Part shown: positions 1 to 7,473 of the stretch, piece after piece | Layout of the letters: each line of letters starts with the position of its first letter | Numbering within the stretch: the first letter of the stretch is position 1 | DNA from: Auxenochlorella pyrenoidosa | Taxonomy: Eukaryota; Chlorophyta; Trebouxiophyceae; Chlorellales; Chlorellaceae | Reading direction: 5' to 3' | Assembly (NCBI GenBank): GCA_001430745.1 | Contig: KQ482021.1 | Span: 360,803 to 371,986, forward strand | Length of the DNA: 11,184 nucleotides | Notes under the pieces: model-generated | What the model saw: the letters and a program-made list of their open reading frames with translations, nothing else | Database searches by the model: none | Told to the model about the DNA's origin: nothing | Translations under genes and position numbers: made by a program

Positions 1-293
1 GCGCATGCCCGCGCCCGCGGCAGCCGGGCATGTGTAACGCTTAGTCGCCGAGCTGTGCAGAGCGCAACCAGCAGGTGGATGTTGGGAGAAAGACAGAGAC
101 AGGATTTCGTGAGAGGCGCAGCAACTGGAAAGCGTTGGGGTTGTTCCACATGGGAATGGTGTTGAGGGGAATGCGAGGCAGGGCCGCAGCCGGCGCTGAT
201 TGTGCCGCTGCGCAGCCTTGAAAGTGAACTGCTTGCTGCCAGGCGGCAGCAGCGCCTGGAAGCACTGCACGCCTGCAACTCCTGAGCCTGCAT
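1..293 (-). CDS. Possible 5' end of a further minus-strand gene (open at left edge)
   Basis: Reading leftward from an ATG at 293-291, the frame has no stop codon for about 97 codons and leaves the window at position 1. The first 35 residues are rich in Ala, Ser, Arg, Cys and Leu with almost no acidic residues after residue 5 (the run RRCCRLAASSSLSRLRSG is typical), which resembles a green-algal organelle transit peptide. The start lies about 120 nt beyond the poly(A) signal of the upstream gene, sensible spacing for this crowded strand. I recognise no domain and see no strong splice donor in it. A second minus-strand frame of 74 codons (265-41) overlaps it, so openness alone is weak evidence here. 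A rival reading is that the left edge is the 3' end of a plus-strand gene, because TGTAA occurs on the plus strand at 33-37. Confidence 0.25.
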   Translation of the reverse strand, partial: MQAQELQACSASRRCCRLAASSSLSRLRSGTISAGCGPASHSPQHHSHVEQPQRFPVAAPLTKSCLCLSPNIHLLVALCTARRLSVTHARLPRARAC

Positions 294-410
294 GCACAAC
301 GGGACCGGTCTCTGTCCCCTTTGCACTACGCCTCGTGCGTTGAACCTGCTGGCCAAGTGCCAGCCAATGGGGCAGGGCTCGCAAGTGGGAGCTGGGGACA
401 GCGTTTGGCG
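294..410. other. Short intergenic stretch, possible promoter
   Basis: This is the stretch between the putative poly(A) signal of the trypsin-like gene and the possible start codon at 293. I see no TATA-like box or repeat. If the left-edge open frame is a real gene, its promoter would have to lie here or overlap the end of the neighbouring 3' UTR. Confidence 0.25.
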
Positions 411-415
411 TTACA
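411..415 (-). terminator. Putative poly(A) signal TGTAA of the trypsin-like gene
   Basis: TTACA on the plus strand reads TGTAA on the transcribed strand, the usual polyadenylation signal of green algae. It lies about 445 nt downstream of the stop codon at 862-860. Cleavage would be expected some 10-20 nt further left. I noticed no closer copy of the motif in the 3' UTR. Confidence 0.5.
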
Positions 416-859
416 TTCATAGAGTGTGAGCCTAAAATTTTTTAGTGTGAGCTCGTGAAACAACCTCATGGGCAGTCAGGACAGGACCAAGGATGCGTGG
501 CAGGGAGGTGAGCGGTGTGCACATGGAAGCGTCAAAAAGGGAGAGGCAAAAGAATGGAGAGTGAAGTGAAGTCGGCGGCGCGCCCCCTACCCCGGCTGCG
601 AGGCATGCGGACAGAGCCTAGACAGATCCATCGATTCCAGAATTGAGCCCAGCGAGCCCGGCGAGGCGTTTGTTCCCTCCTGGTCAGGGGCTGGTGTTCA
701 CGGGGTGCCCGAGCCGGCCCCCCCTGTGCCCTCCTGATTAGGTGTGAGTGCTCAGGGGATGCTCGAGCGGCCCCCCCTGTGCCTCCGCCTCCCAGGGGCG
801 CTCCTCAGGGGATGCTCGAGCCGGGCCCCCCCTGTGCCCTCCTGATAAGCGGTGAGTGC
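416..859 (-). other. 3' UTR of the trypsin-like gene
   Basis: This gene-free stretch lies between the stop codon at 862-860 and the TGTAA at 411-415, and is best read as the 3' untranslated region. Its stop-proximal half is a degenerate tandem repeat of about 54 bp (listed separately). The remainder (416-673) is unique sequence with short purine-rich runs around 534-572 and no convincing coding potential on either strand. Confidence 0.55.
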
Positions 860-875
860 TCAGGGGAGGCTGGAG
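674..875. repeat. About 54-bp degenerate tandem repeat spanning a stop codon
   Basis: The anchor CTCAGGGGATGCTCGAG occurs at 751-767 and 804-820, with diverged copies at 697-713 and 859-875, giving periods of 54, 53 and 55 bp. Each full unit also carries a C-run followed by CTGTGCCCTCCTGAT or a variant (717, 771 and 826). The rightmost copy (859-875) contains the last codons and the TGA of the trypsin-like gene. The array therefore looks like repeated duplication of the coding end into the 3' UTR. Confidence 0.8.
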
Positions 876-3506
876 TCGTAGCCGGGGTCGCGCAGGAGTC
901 GGTACTGGCTGGTCACGTTGGCCCCCTTGAAGAAGATGTCAAAGCCGCCCTGGATCCAGGCGGCGTAGCTGGCCACGTTGGTGAAGCCGCCTGCGGCAGC
1001 GCGTGTGTGTGTGGATAGGTGGGGTGGGGGGGGGTGGGGGGGGGGGCGGGGCCCAGGGCAGCTGGTGTGCGCTTGTTTGCAGGCGATGAGTGCTTGCGGT
1101 GATGGGTTGGACACACAGACGAGGGGTGGGGCAGGAGCCAGGGCAGGAAGGGAGTACTCGAGGCATGCAGTGGAGGCAGAAGGCGGATGTGTCGGCATGC
1201 ACGGCAGGCCCAGCGGCCCCTCCCTGGGCAGCCCTCAGGCGACCCTGCCTGCCTCACTTGGCTTGCCCCCCCTGCAGCCGGGGTCGCCCTTGAAAGCACT
1301 GACGCCCACCTGCCACGCAGCAGGGGGGCGGGGGGCCAGCTCAGGGCACAGGAGAGAGCGTCAACCACCCAGGCGTGAAGCAGTGTTATAATGCGGTGGC
1401 GGGAGGCTTCGCTGCAGCACGTGCCTGTGAAGGCGCTTGCGGCGCTGGCCATGCGCCCAGGCGTGCACGCGGCCAGCCCCAGGCCCGCGTTGCAAGTAGG
1501 ACCCAGAAAGCTTTGCAAAACTGCTGGTATGGCCGGGCACATCCCTTTAAGCTCAAGAAAAATCCAAGTCTAAAATACAGCTTTCAACAGGCGCTGGGCC
1601 GGCCCGGCCCACCCATGCAAGTTCAAGAAAAGCCTGCCGGGCGCACCAGCAGGTCTGTGGAGGCATTGCGGCCCGGCCGGAAGAGCGGGCCGCCATAGTC
1701 GCCCTTGCACAGCCCCGCCCTGGCACGGTTCTGGCCTGCGGGGGGGAGGGCGGAACGAGGGGTGGGGCTGGGGGCGCCCGTCGCGGCTCCCGCTGGGGTG
1801 CTCTGAGGGCCCCCAGGGAGAACTCTGTGAGCCCGCAGGCATGGCCTGCCGCTTCTGTCGGCCAGCAGGCAACGAGCGCGCCGCCGAGGGGGCGCCAGCC
1901 GGCGTCGTCGACTGCGCGCCTGCCCGGCAGCGGCGCCCCTCCCAACCTGCGCAGATGCTCTTCTTGTTCTTCCACACCGGGTACTGCGGGTAGAAGTACT
2001 CGCACTGCGCCTGGCGCTGCAGCGGCAGCTGGACCTGCCCGGGGGTGGGGAGGGGTGGGAGGTAGGATCTTGTGTGTGGGATGGGGTGGAGTGGGGGTGG
2101 GGGACGAAGAGGCACGTTGTGGCACCTTGGGGGGGGTCGGCAATGCAGGCAGGACAGCCTGGGGCTCGCAAAGGCCGCCGCCTCGGCCGGCAAGTCCAGT
2201 CGCAGGCCTGCGGGTTTGGCTCGGCTGGCTGCCAGGCGCCTGGCGGCCTGCAGGCACTCGCCAGCTGGGGCAGCGGGCGGCATGCAGCGCCAGCGGCATG
2301 CAGTGGCGGCATGCAGCGGCGGCGGGGCCCCACCTCTTGCAGGTACCGTGGCACGTCTGGCTGGGTATCTGGGGCGTCCCACTGGCCCCAGCCCAGGGCC
2401 GTCAGCGGCTGGAACAGCTGCGCAGCCGGGTTGGGGCCGCCCACTGCGCGACACAAGGGGCGAGCCCAGGGGGGGCGTGGGTGTGGTGGAGGGCTGAGGA
2501 GCTGCTGCCTGGCACAGCGAGGCCCTTGGTTGCGGCGGTGATGCAAGCAAGCTGGGCAGGAGCCGCTGCACGCTGCGCGGCGGTGCAGATGGGGGCTGTG
2601 AGGGCGGGGGACCCTGCATCACAGCGGCACCGCAGCAGCAGGCGGCCTGGGGGCCTGCCGGCACACACCCACCCTTGGGCAGGGCGATGGGGGGCATGCG
2701 CGAGGGCCGGTCCAGAAGCAGCAGCGCTATGTCATCGGCAGGGGAGCCGCGCCGCCAGGAGCTGGGTGCCAGCAGTGCCTGCGGGGACCGGGCAGACAGG
2801 CGCGCCGATCAGTCATGAGCGTGGTGCCCTCCTCTGAGATTGAGACCCCTCTGGGGTGGCATAAAGTTGTAAGACCAGACCAGACCAGACAGACAGCAGG
2901 GTGCAGGGGCGGCGGATGTGGGCGGGCAGGCAGGTGCGGGGGTGTGGGGCGGGTATGCGCAGAGGCTTCGGGTGCGGGGCAGGCGCAGCGGGCGGCTGGG
3001 AGGCGCGCCACGGGAGCTCGGCGCCAGCTGCGCCGGCGTGCTGGCGTGCGTGCCATGGGGGCGGCCGTGCACAGAGGGATGTGCAGCAGCGGCCGACGCA
3101 TGCAGCTGAGCAGGTGCGCGCCCCAAAGTCCTGACGCATGCCCCCATGGGGCTTGCGACACAGCACGCGTCGTGCCCGACACAGGCTGTCATGCCTGACA
3201 CAGCGCGTCGTGTCGTGTCGTGCCCCGAGGCCCACCTGGACCTTGCGAATCTCGTACTCCCCGCCCCGCCGCTCCCAGGCATCGAGCCGCACCTATCGGG
3301 GCAGGAGCAGGTGTGTGGGGTGGGGTGGGGTGGTGTTCAGCGCGGGTCTGGGCCCAAACGGGGGAGGCTCATCGCAGGGCAGCAGCTGGGGCAGGGCATG
3401 CGGCGCGGCACACGCGCAGGTGCCGATGGCAGCATGCACGGCGGCGCCCACAGCCGGCAAACAGCAGAGCTGGAGAAAGGTTGCCTGGGGCAGCGGGGGG
3501 TTGAGG

Positions 3507-3537
<31 letters not shown>

Positions 3538-3843
3538 AAGAGTCGGGGCCCCGTGGCGGTCGCGTTTGTGTGGGCGGGGGGGGGGCGGGGGCGTCCCGCG
3601 GCAGAAGGGGCGGCTTGCCTGCGGGAAGCGGAACGCGTTGGCCGGCAGCGGCGGCGTGCCCAGGTTGGCGCCCAGCACGCACGACGCGGCGGTGACCAGC
3701 ACCCGCATCTCCACCAGGGCGGCGCCGCAAAAGGGGTCCCCCTTCAGCGGGCCCTCCCCCTGGCGCAGCGACGCATTCCAGCGGTACCTGGGGAGGGCAG
3801 AGGTGTGAGTGTGTGTGTGTGTGTGTTGGTGTGCGTGTTGTTG

Positions 3844-3875
<32 letters not shown>

Positions 3876-4534
3876 GTGTTGGGGGGGGGGCGGGGGGCAC
3901 ACGTGCTGAGCACAGCTTGTCAGGCACCTGGGAGCGCCGCGCCCTGCACCCAGCCCACTGGCGGCGCAGCCCTGGCGCTTGGCAGGGGCGGGGGGCGGCA
4001 CGGCGGGACCCGCGCAGGTGGCGATGCACGGGTTGCATGAGCACCAAGTGTATCGCTGCTTCCGAGTAGACCAGAAGACCCCTGAACATTTGATGATTTG
4101 GCAGGATGCAGGGGAGCGCATGTGCGAGGCACGCGCATGCAGCCTCCCACCCCACGCTCGTCCCGCGGCTGGGCTGACCTGTTGCGCAGCGCTGTCTGGC
4201 CGCCGGAGATGGCGCTGGACACGCCGCCATTGCCTTGCAGCTGGCGTCTGCACAGGGAGCGAGCGCAGCGCATACTGTGCTGGGTGACCAAGCCAATGGT
4301 GTGTGAAGTGTTAGAGCGCACTCTCAGCTGGCCCGCTTGCAAGGCAGCAGGATGCTGGCATGAATGAGCGCAGGCACACGACCCTGCTCCAACCTCTTCA
4401 TCGCATTGCATGCATTGCGAGTTTCGCCAGCGCTGCACCGCCCACCTGCTTGTCGGCGTCGCCGCTTGCGCCCCCAGCAGCAGCGCCAGCAGCAGGCACG
4501 CTGCCCGCCGCATGCCGGCGCCTGCCTGCGGCAT
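860..4534 (-). CDS. Secreted trypsin-like (S1 family) serine protease homologue, catalytically dead
   Basis: Ten exons, all in phase: 4534-4446, 4247-4179, 3787-3619, 3292-3236, 2778-2673, 2443-2334, 2034-1947, 1735-1647, 1309-1258, 990-860. They give 319 residues (312 if the second ATG, 4513-4511, is used). Residues 1-24 form a signal peptide ending GAQA. The chymotrypsin fold then follows in order: ISGG (43-46, for IVGG), FCGAAL (72-77), TAASC (85-89), DDIALL (143-148), LGWG (180-183), ICAG (227-230), KGDYGGPL (240-247), NVASYAAWI (281-289). Of the catalytic triad only Asp144 remains: His57 is Ser88 (codon 3684-3682) and Ser195 is Tyr243 (codon 1697-1695). The S1-pocket residue 189 is Gly237. 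No Arg/Lys precedes ISGG, so ordinary zymogen cleavage is unlikely. Six cysteines (73, 89, 211, 228, 239, 271) fit the standard disulfides 42-58, 168-182 and 191-220. Sequons lie at N57, N253 and N301. A 30-residue tail follows the final helix. Intron 3 has a GC donor. Probable role: non-catalytic binding or regulatory protein, secreted or in the endomembrane system (inference). Confidence 0.9.
1003..1051. repeat. GT/G-rich simple repeat upstream of exon 10 acceptor
   Basis: A short GT run followed by long G runs on the plus strand (so CA/C on the transcript) starts 12 nt from the 3' splice site at 991. It probably serves as, or overlaps, the polypyrimidine tract of intron 9 of the trypsin-like gene. 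The plus-strand G runs could also form a quadruplex. Confidence 0.75.
2281..2316. repeat. Three CATGCAG copies next to a splice donor
   Basis: CATGCAG within CGGCATGCAGYG occurs at 2281, 2297 and 2310, in intron 6 of the trypsin-like gene, just downstream (on the transcript) of the donor at 2333. It is a small imperfect tandem repeat built from the GCATGC motif that is common across the window. Confidence 0.5.
2872..2895. repeat. GACCA pentanucleotide microsatellite
   Basis: About four to five imperfect copies of AGACC/GACCA lie in intron 4 of the trypsin-like gene. No function is evident. Confidence 0.6.
3311..3336. repeat. GT then GGGGT repeat near exon 4 acceptor
   Basis: GTGTGTGGGGTGGGGTGGGG begins 18 nt from the 3' splice site at 3293. 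On the transcript it is a C-rich tract in the polypyrimidine-tract position of intron 3. Three spaced G4 runs give quadruplex potential on the plus strand. Confidence 0.7.
3510..3537. repeat. (TG)14 dinucleotide microsatellite
   Basis: A perfect run of 14 TG units (CA on the transcript) lies in the middle of intron 3 of the trypsin-like gene, between a GT/GGGGT tract at its acceptor end and a G-run at 3570-3597 nearer its donor. It is likely to vary in length between strains. Confidence 0.95.
3803..3890. repeat. Compound microsatellite (TG)n-(TTG)n-(GGT)n-Gn
   Basis: On the plus strand, a TG run (about 3803-3836) passes into about eight TTG units (3838-3861), then about five GGT units (3861-3876) and a G10 run (3881-3890). 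It fills the part of intron 2 of the trypsin-like gene just before the exon 3 acceptor at 3788. The transcript therefore reads C-run, ACC, CAA and CA repeats leading into the 3' splice site. Confidence 0.9.
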
Positions 4535-4644
4535 CAACAGGGTATCGAGCTGCAAAATGAGCGCTGCGGCCGGCTAGAGGCCGCGGGCGACCGCCCCTGC
4601 CCGTTCCGCAGATGGCCGGGCTTGCAGTAGTTTTTTCTCCGGCC

Positions 4645-4669
4645 AATCGAGCCTTCTACCTGCTCGATT
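4645..4669. promoter_or_regulatory. 8-bp inverted repeat about 110 bp upstream of a start codon
   Basis: AATCGAGC (4645-4652) and GCTCGATT (4662-4669) are perfect inverted copies around a 9-nt spacer. They are flanked by direct copies of CTCCGG at 4638-4643 and 4674-4679, and the left arm overlaps a CCAAT. The setting, upstream of the trypsin-like gene, would suit a dimeric transcription-factor site or a hairpin in the 5' leader. Function is inferred from position only. Confidence 0.4.
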
Positions 4670-4908
4670 ATTCCTCCGGTGGCCGTCAAGAGCCTGGCTG
4701 TGCCCCTCGACTGACCCCCGCCCTCTGCACGCTGTTCGTTTGGGTGTCAGGCTTGTGCGAGTACAGCAAGGCCTTAACAGATGCTGGGAGGGCGAATTAG
4801 CCACGGTACCTTTTGGGAGCCGACGTCGCCACGAGGGCAAAAGGATCCCAGAACGAGCTGCAAATTTGCTCTAAAAGACACGACCAACTGTCGGGTCCGC
4901 AAGCATAA

Positions 4909-4920
4909 TTCAACGTTGAA
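4909..4920. promoter_or_regulatory. 12-bp perfect palindrome TTCAACGTTGAA
   Basis: A perfect 12-bp palindrome lies in the intergenic region, in a locally less G+C-rich patch about 375 bp upstream of the trypsin-like start codon. It could be a dimer-binding site. Nothing else in the sequence confirms a function. Confidence 0.3.
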
Positions 4921-5008
4921 AGGCTGCAGGCATGAACAAAGCTGCCGGCGAGTGATGCGGCATGCACAGCTGCATGCCCACCTGGGCGGCTGCATGATGC
5001 ACCACCGC

Positions 5009-5032
5009 CAAGATGCAGCTTCAGGCATCTTG
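5009..5032. repeat. 8-bp inverted repeat (CAAGATGC / GCATCTTG)
   Basis: Perfect 8-bp arms at 5009-5016 and 5025-5032 with an 8-nt loop lie about 120 bp beyond the poly(A) signal of gene 2. It could be a hairpin or protein-binding site near a transcript end, or chance in a region dense with GCATC/GATGC motifs. Confidence 0.35.
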
Positions 5033-5153
5033 CATCAGGCAGCCGCATTCAACCGGGCACGCCTGCCGGCCGACTGTTTGTCCTGCTGTCCATTCAAGAC
5101 GGGCACCTGAAGCCAATTTGGTGTCTCCTGTCATGCACCCGTCGATGCATATG

Positions 5154-5158
5154 TTACA
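5154..5158 (-). terminator. Putative poly(A) signal TGTAA of the plastid-type gene
   Basis: TTACA on the plus strand gives TGTAA on the transcript about 200 nt past the stop codon at 5359-5357. The surroundings are unusually A+T-rich for this window. Both the position and the motif match green-algal 3' ends. Confidence 0.6.
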
Positions 5159-5356
5159 AACTTGCATTAGACATGCGACATGAGGCCCTGCCTGGGTTGC
5201 AGAGCCACAGTCATGCCACAGGAGCGCAGCGGCTGGCCACGCGCCACAGGCTGGCAACAAGAGGGCACACTCACCAGACCAACCTCGGCGCAGCACGAAT
5301 GCGGCCGGCCAGCAAACGGTCACACGCGTGATGCACAGTGCCTGCATCCTGCGGCG

Positions 5357-7338
5357 TCACGGCGAGGGCAGCAGCATGCCCAGCGCCACGCCCGTGTCCT
5401 CGCTGTCGTTGCCACTGCTGGGGCCGCCGGCGGAGGCCGGGGGCTGCGGCTCCAGGTCAAGATAAGTGAGCTGCAGCTTGACGTTGTGCTGCAGGGATGC
5501 AGAAAACCATGCCTTGGGTCAGCTCAGGGCAAGTGAGTGCCCAGTGCCGGGCTGCAACGCGACACAACCATGCCGGCTGCTGCCTGGGCGGGCGTGGCAG
5601 GAAAGGGCCGGAGCCACCCCCCTGCTGTGCACACCCCGGCCGCCCTGCACCCACCCCTGCAAAGTTGACCGACCCCTGCACCCACCCCTGCAAAGTTGAC
5701 CGACCCCTGCACCCACCCCTGCAAAGTTGACCGACATGCCCTCCACCATTTCATCCAGGACAGAGAGCATGAGGGTGATGACATTCAGGTAGAAGATGCG
5801 CTCCACAGAGTCGGGCAGCCACCCTGTCAGAATGGGGTGGTGTGTGTGTGTGTGTGTGTGGTTGGGGGGTGGGGTGGGTGGAGGGAGGGGCACGAGGGAG
5901 CCAGGGCAGGCGAGGCAGGATGGGGGGCCCCAGGCGTGCGCAGCGTGGCGTGGCATGGCGGGCTCGACAGACCGACAGGAGATGCGCCCGCGATGCAAGC
6001 AAGGACGCCGCTGCCCAGTTATGCCGGGGCAGCACAGGCGCTCGCCGCGCACAGGCCGCTGAGCTGCCGCCCTGCTTGCTGCAGCCGCTCGCCAGCACGG
6101 CCGCCGCAAGCGGGGCCACCAAACGGCTGCGCTCGGCGCTGATTGCTCATGCATGCTCGCCGTGCAAGGCGCGCACGCGTGCCACCCCACGGGCCTGGCT
6201 GTGCGCGCTCACAGATGTTCACGACACCCAGGGGAGCGCCTTTTCCCCTTCGGCGCTGACCCACAAGTGTTCACCCTTTGACTCACAGATGTTCACATCC
6301 TTCCTGCTCAGCAGCTCGTCCACCAGCCCCAGGATGACGGCCTTGTTCACACCCTGCATCCCCAGGGATGCAATCATGCATGTAAGCAGGCTCGGGAGGG
6401 CTGTGAAGGTTCAGCGAGGGGGCAGGGCAGCTGAGGGAGGGGTGTCGGCAGCGGGCAGGTGCCCGAGCGCTGCAGCAGGAACGGTGGCGGCACTGAAACC
6501 ACCAGTTGGTGCAGGCCACGGCAGAGAGCGGCGGGCAATGCTGTCCCTGCTGCAGGAGAGGTCAAGAAGCAGGGCGCAGCACACGCGGCGCAGGCGGCGG
6601 CGGCGGCGGCGGCGCACCCGCGTGAAGCGCAGGCGCATCGAGCGGTGCGCCAGTGGCTCGTACTTGAGCACCATTTGCTGCAGCTCCTCCACCTGCCGGT
6701 GGGTGCGGGGACCAGCACACACAGCACGCACACTTGATGAAGGTTAGGGGGCCACTGTACGGAGCACTGGCAGGCATGCGGCCGTGGCGACCTTGCCGTC
6801 CATGTATGCGCTGCCTGCGCCCCCGGATACCTTAGCCCGCAGGCGGGCGTTCTCCAGGTGCGCCTGCTGAGGGTCAAACTCCTGCTTCAGCTGCACGTTG
6901 AGGCGCCGGGCTAGTGCCAGGCCCAGCAGCAGGCCCGCCGCCGCCGCGCCCACCGCCACCCACGCCAGCGCGGGCAGCGCGCACACTGCGGGGCATTTGA
7001 AAGCGGCCAGCAGGGAGGGGCAGGAGGTGTGACCCATGTCGGCTGCCACAGATGCAAGTCGCACGACGGTCGCCTCGTGTATGGAGCCCCACGGTTGGCC
7101 TTGCGGCAGGGGCTTTGAATGGCTGCCCACCTGTTCCCGCCGCCGCCGCCCGGCGCCTGGCGCTGGCGCTGCGAGGTGGGGCTCGCAGTGCCGGCGCTGC
7201 TGCACCTGCTAGTCGCGCCGACCCGGAGCTGCGTACTGCAGACCCCCGGAAGGATGAGGCACGCGGGCGCTGGCGGGCGGCTGCAGAGCGCTCTGCCCAG
7301 CCGTTGCTGAGGGTTGTGAGGAGCAGAGCGCGCTGCAT
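5357..7338 (-). CDS. Predicted plastid-targeted, single-span membrane protein of unknown function
   Basis: Six in-phase exons (7338-7131, 6985-6831, 6692-6618, 6353-6287, 5823-5717, 5488-5357) encode 247 residues. The ATG at 7338-7336 is preceded by an in-frame TAG at 7356-7354 and has A at -3. Residues 1-69 are rich in Ala, Arg and Ser with a single acidic residue, like a green-algal transit peptide. Residues 71-95 (starting CALPALAWVAVGAAAAG) form one hydrophobic span followed by RR. Residues 98-135 look helical to coiled-coil (LKQEFDPQQAHLENARLRAK, then VEELQQMVLKYEP). Residues 136-215 look like a conserved domain: MRLRFTRGVNKAVILGLVDE, then LPDSVERIFYLNVITLML, ending in HNVKLQLTYLDLEP. 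A loose tail (219-247) ends in LLPSP. I do not recognise the family. Topology and plastid location are inferred; a mitochondrial destination is possible. The donor of exon 5 lies in a perfect 31-bp repeat. Confidence 0.78.
5643..5735. repeat. Three perfect 31-bp tandem copies across an exon-intron junction
   Basis: Units lie at 5643-5673, 5674-5704 and 5705-5735 and are identical. The rightmost unit contains the last 19 nt of exon 5 and the donor GTGGGT (5716-5711) of the plastid-type gene. The other two lie inside the intron and each carries an identical copy of that donor, at 5685 and 5654. Confidence 0.95.
5834..5890. repeat. TG microsatellite and G-rich tract before exon 5 acceptor
   Basis: A run of about 10 TG units (5840-5860) followed by G/T-rich sequence starts 10 nt from the 3' splice site at 5824 of the plastid-type gene. 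On the transcript it is C-rich then CA-rich and fills the polypyrimidine-tract position of intron 4. Confidence 0.85.
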
Positions 7339-7468
7339 GATGCAACTGATCGTCTAGATTCGGCGGCACCAAACAGTAAATCCAGCCCGATCGGCAGTCT
7401 GAAGGATGCAGGCTACTGCCGCTGAGCTGTTGAGCGCAGTATCAGGTGTGGCATCCAGGGTGGCTCTC
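7339..7468 (-). promoter_or_regulatory. Very short promoter/5' leader region of the plastid-type gene
   Basis: Only about 130 nt separate the start codon of the plastid-type gene from the likely poly(A) signal of the upstream PLBD-like gene. I see no TATA box or obvious operator. The promoter must be compact or overlap the neighbour's 3' UTR. Confidence 0.35.
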
Positions 7469-7473
7469 TTACA
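7469..7473 (-). terminator. Putative poly(A) signal TGTAA of the PLBD-like gene
   Basis: TTACA on the plus strand gives TGTAA on the transcript, about 795 nt past the stop codon. I saw no closer copy in the 3' flank, so either the 3' UTR is long or a non-canonical signal is used. Confidence 0.45.

Larger units (their letters stand above)
4535..5153. promoter_or_regulatory. Intergenic region, presumed promoter of the trypsin-like gene
   Basis: This region runs from the start codon of the trypsin-like gene to the poly(A) signal of the preceding gene. No convincing open frame lies on either strand and I see no clear TATA box. It contains several perfect inverted repeats (4645-4669, 4909-4920, 5009-5032, listed separately), a CCAAT on the plus strand at 4643-4647, and a cluster of GCATGC-type motifs at 4960-5000. 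A TTTTGCAG at about 4557-4550 resembles a 3' splice site, so a 5' UTR intron cannot be excluded. Confidence 0.45.

Noticed and set aside
674..875. Possible CRISPR-like array.
   Set aside because: The units are contiguous, degenerate tandem repeats without unique spacers, in a spliceosomal-intron genome.
1391..1542. A minus-strand frame with SFLGPTCNAGLG that resembles the trypsin segment after the GDSGGP motif.
   Set aside because: Its phase does not join exon 8 or exon 10. The exon at 1309-1258 (VGVSAFKGDPGC) fits both phases and supplies Cys220, so 1391-1542 is intronic.
1553..2837. Several overlapping open frames of 250-375 codons on both strands.
   Set aside because: Extreme G+C content makes stops rare. 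Only the short, phase-consistent exon segments show family motifs.
3511..3909. Plus-strand frames rich in Cys-Val or Trp-Val repeats.
   Set aside because: They are translations of TG, TTG and GGT microsatellites inside introns of the minus-strand gene.
860..4534. Calling the trypsin-like locus a pseudogene because catalytic residues are missing.
   Set aside because: All ten exons are in phase with intact splice sites, signal peptide and disulfide cysteines. A non-catalytic but functional protein fits better.
5643..5735. Possible set of transcription-factor sites.
   Set aside because: The repeat straddles an exon-intron junction and includes coding bases, so tandem duplication of the donor is the simpler reading.
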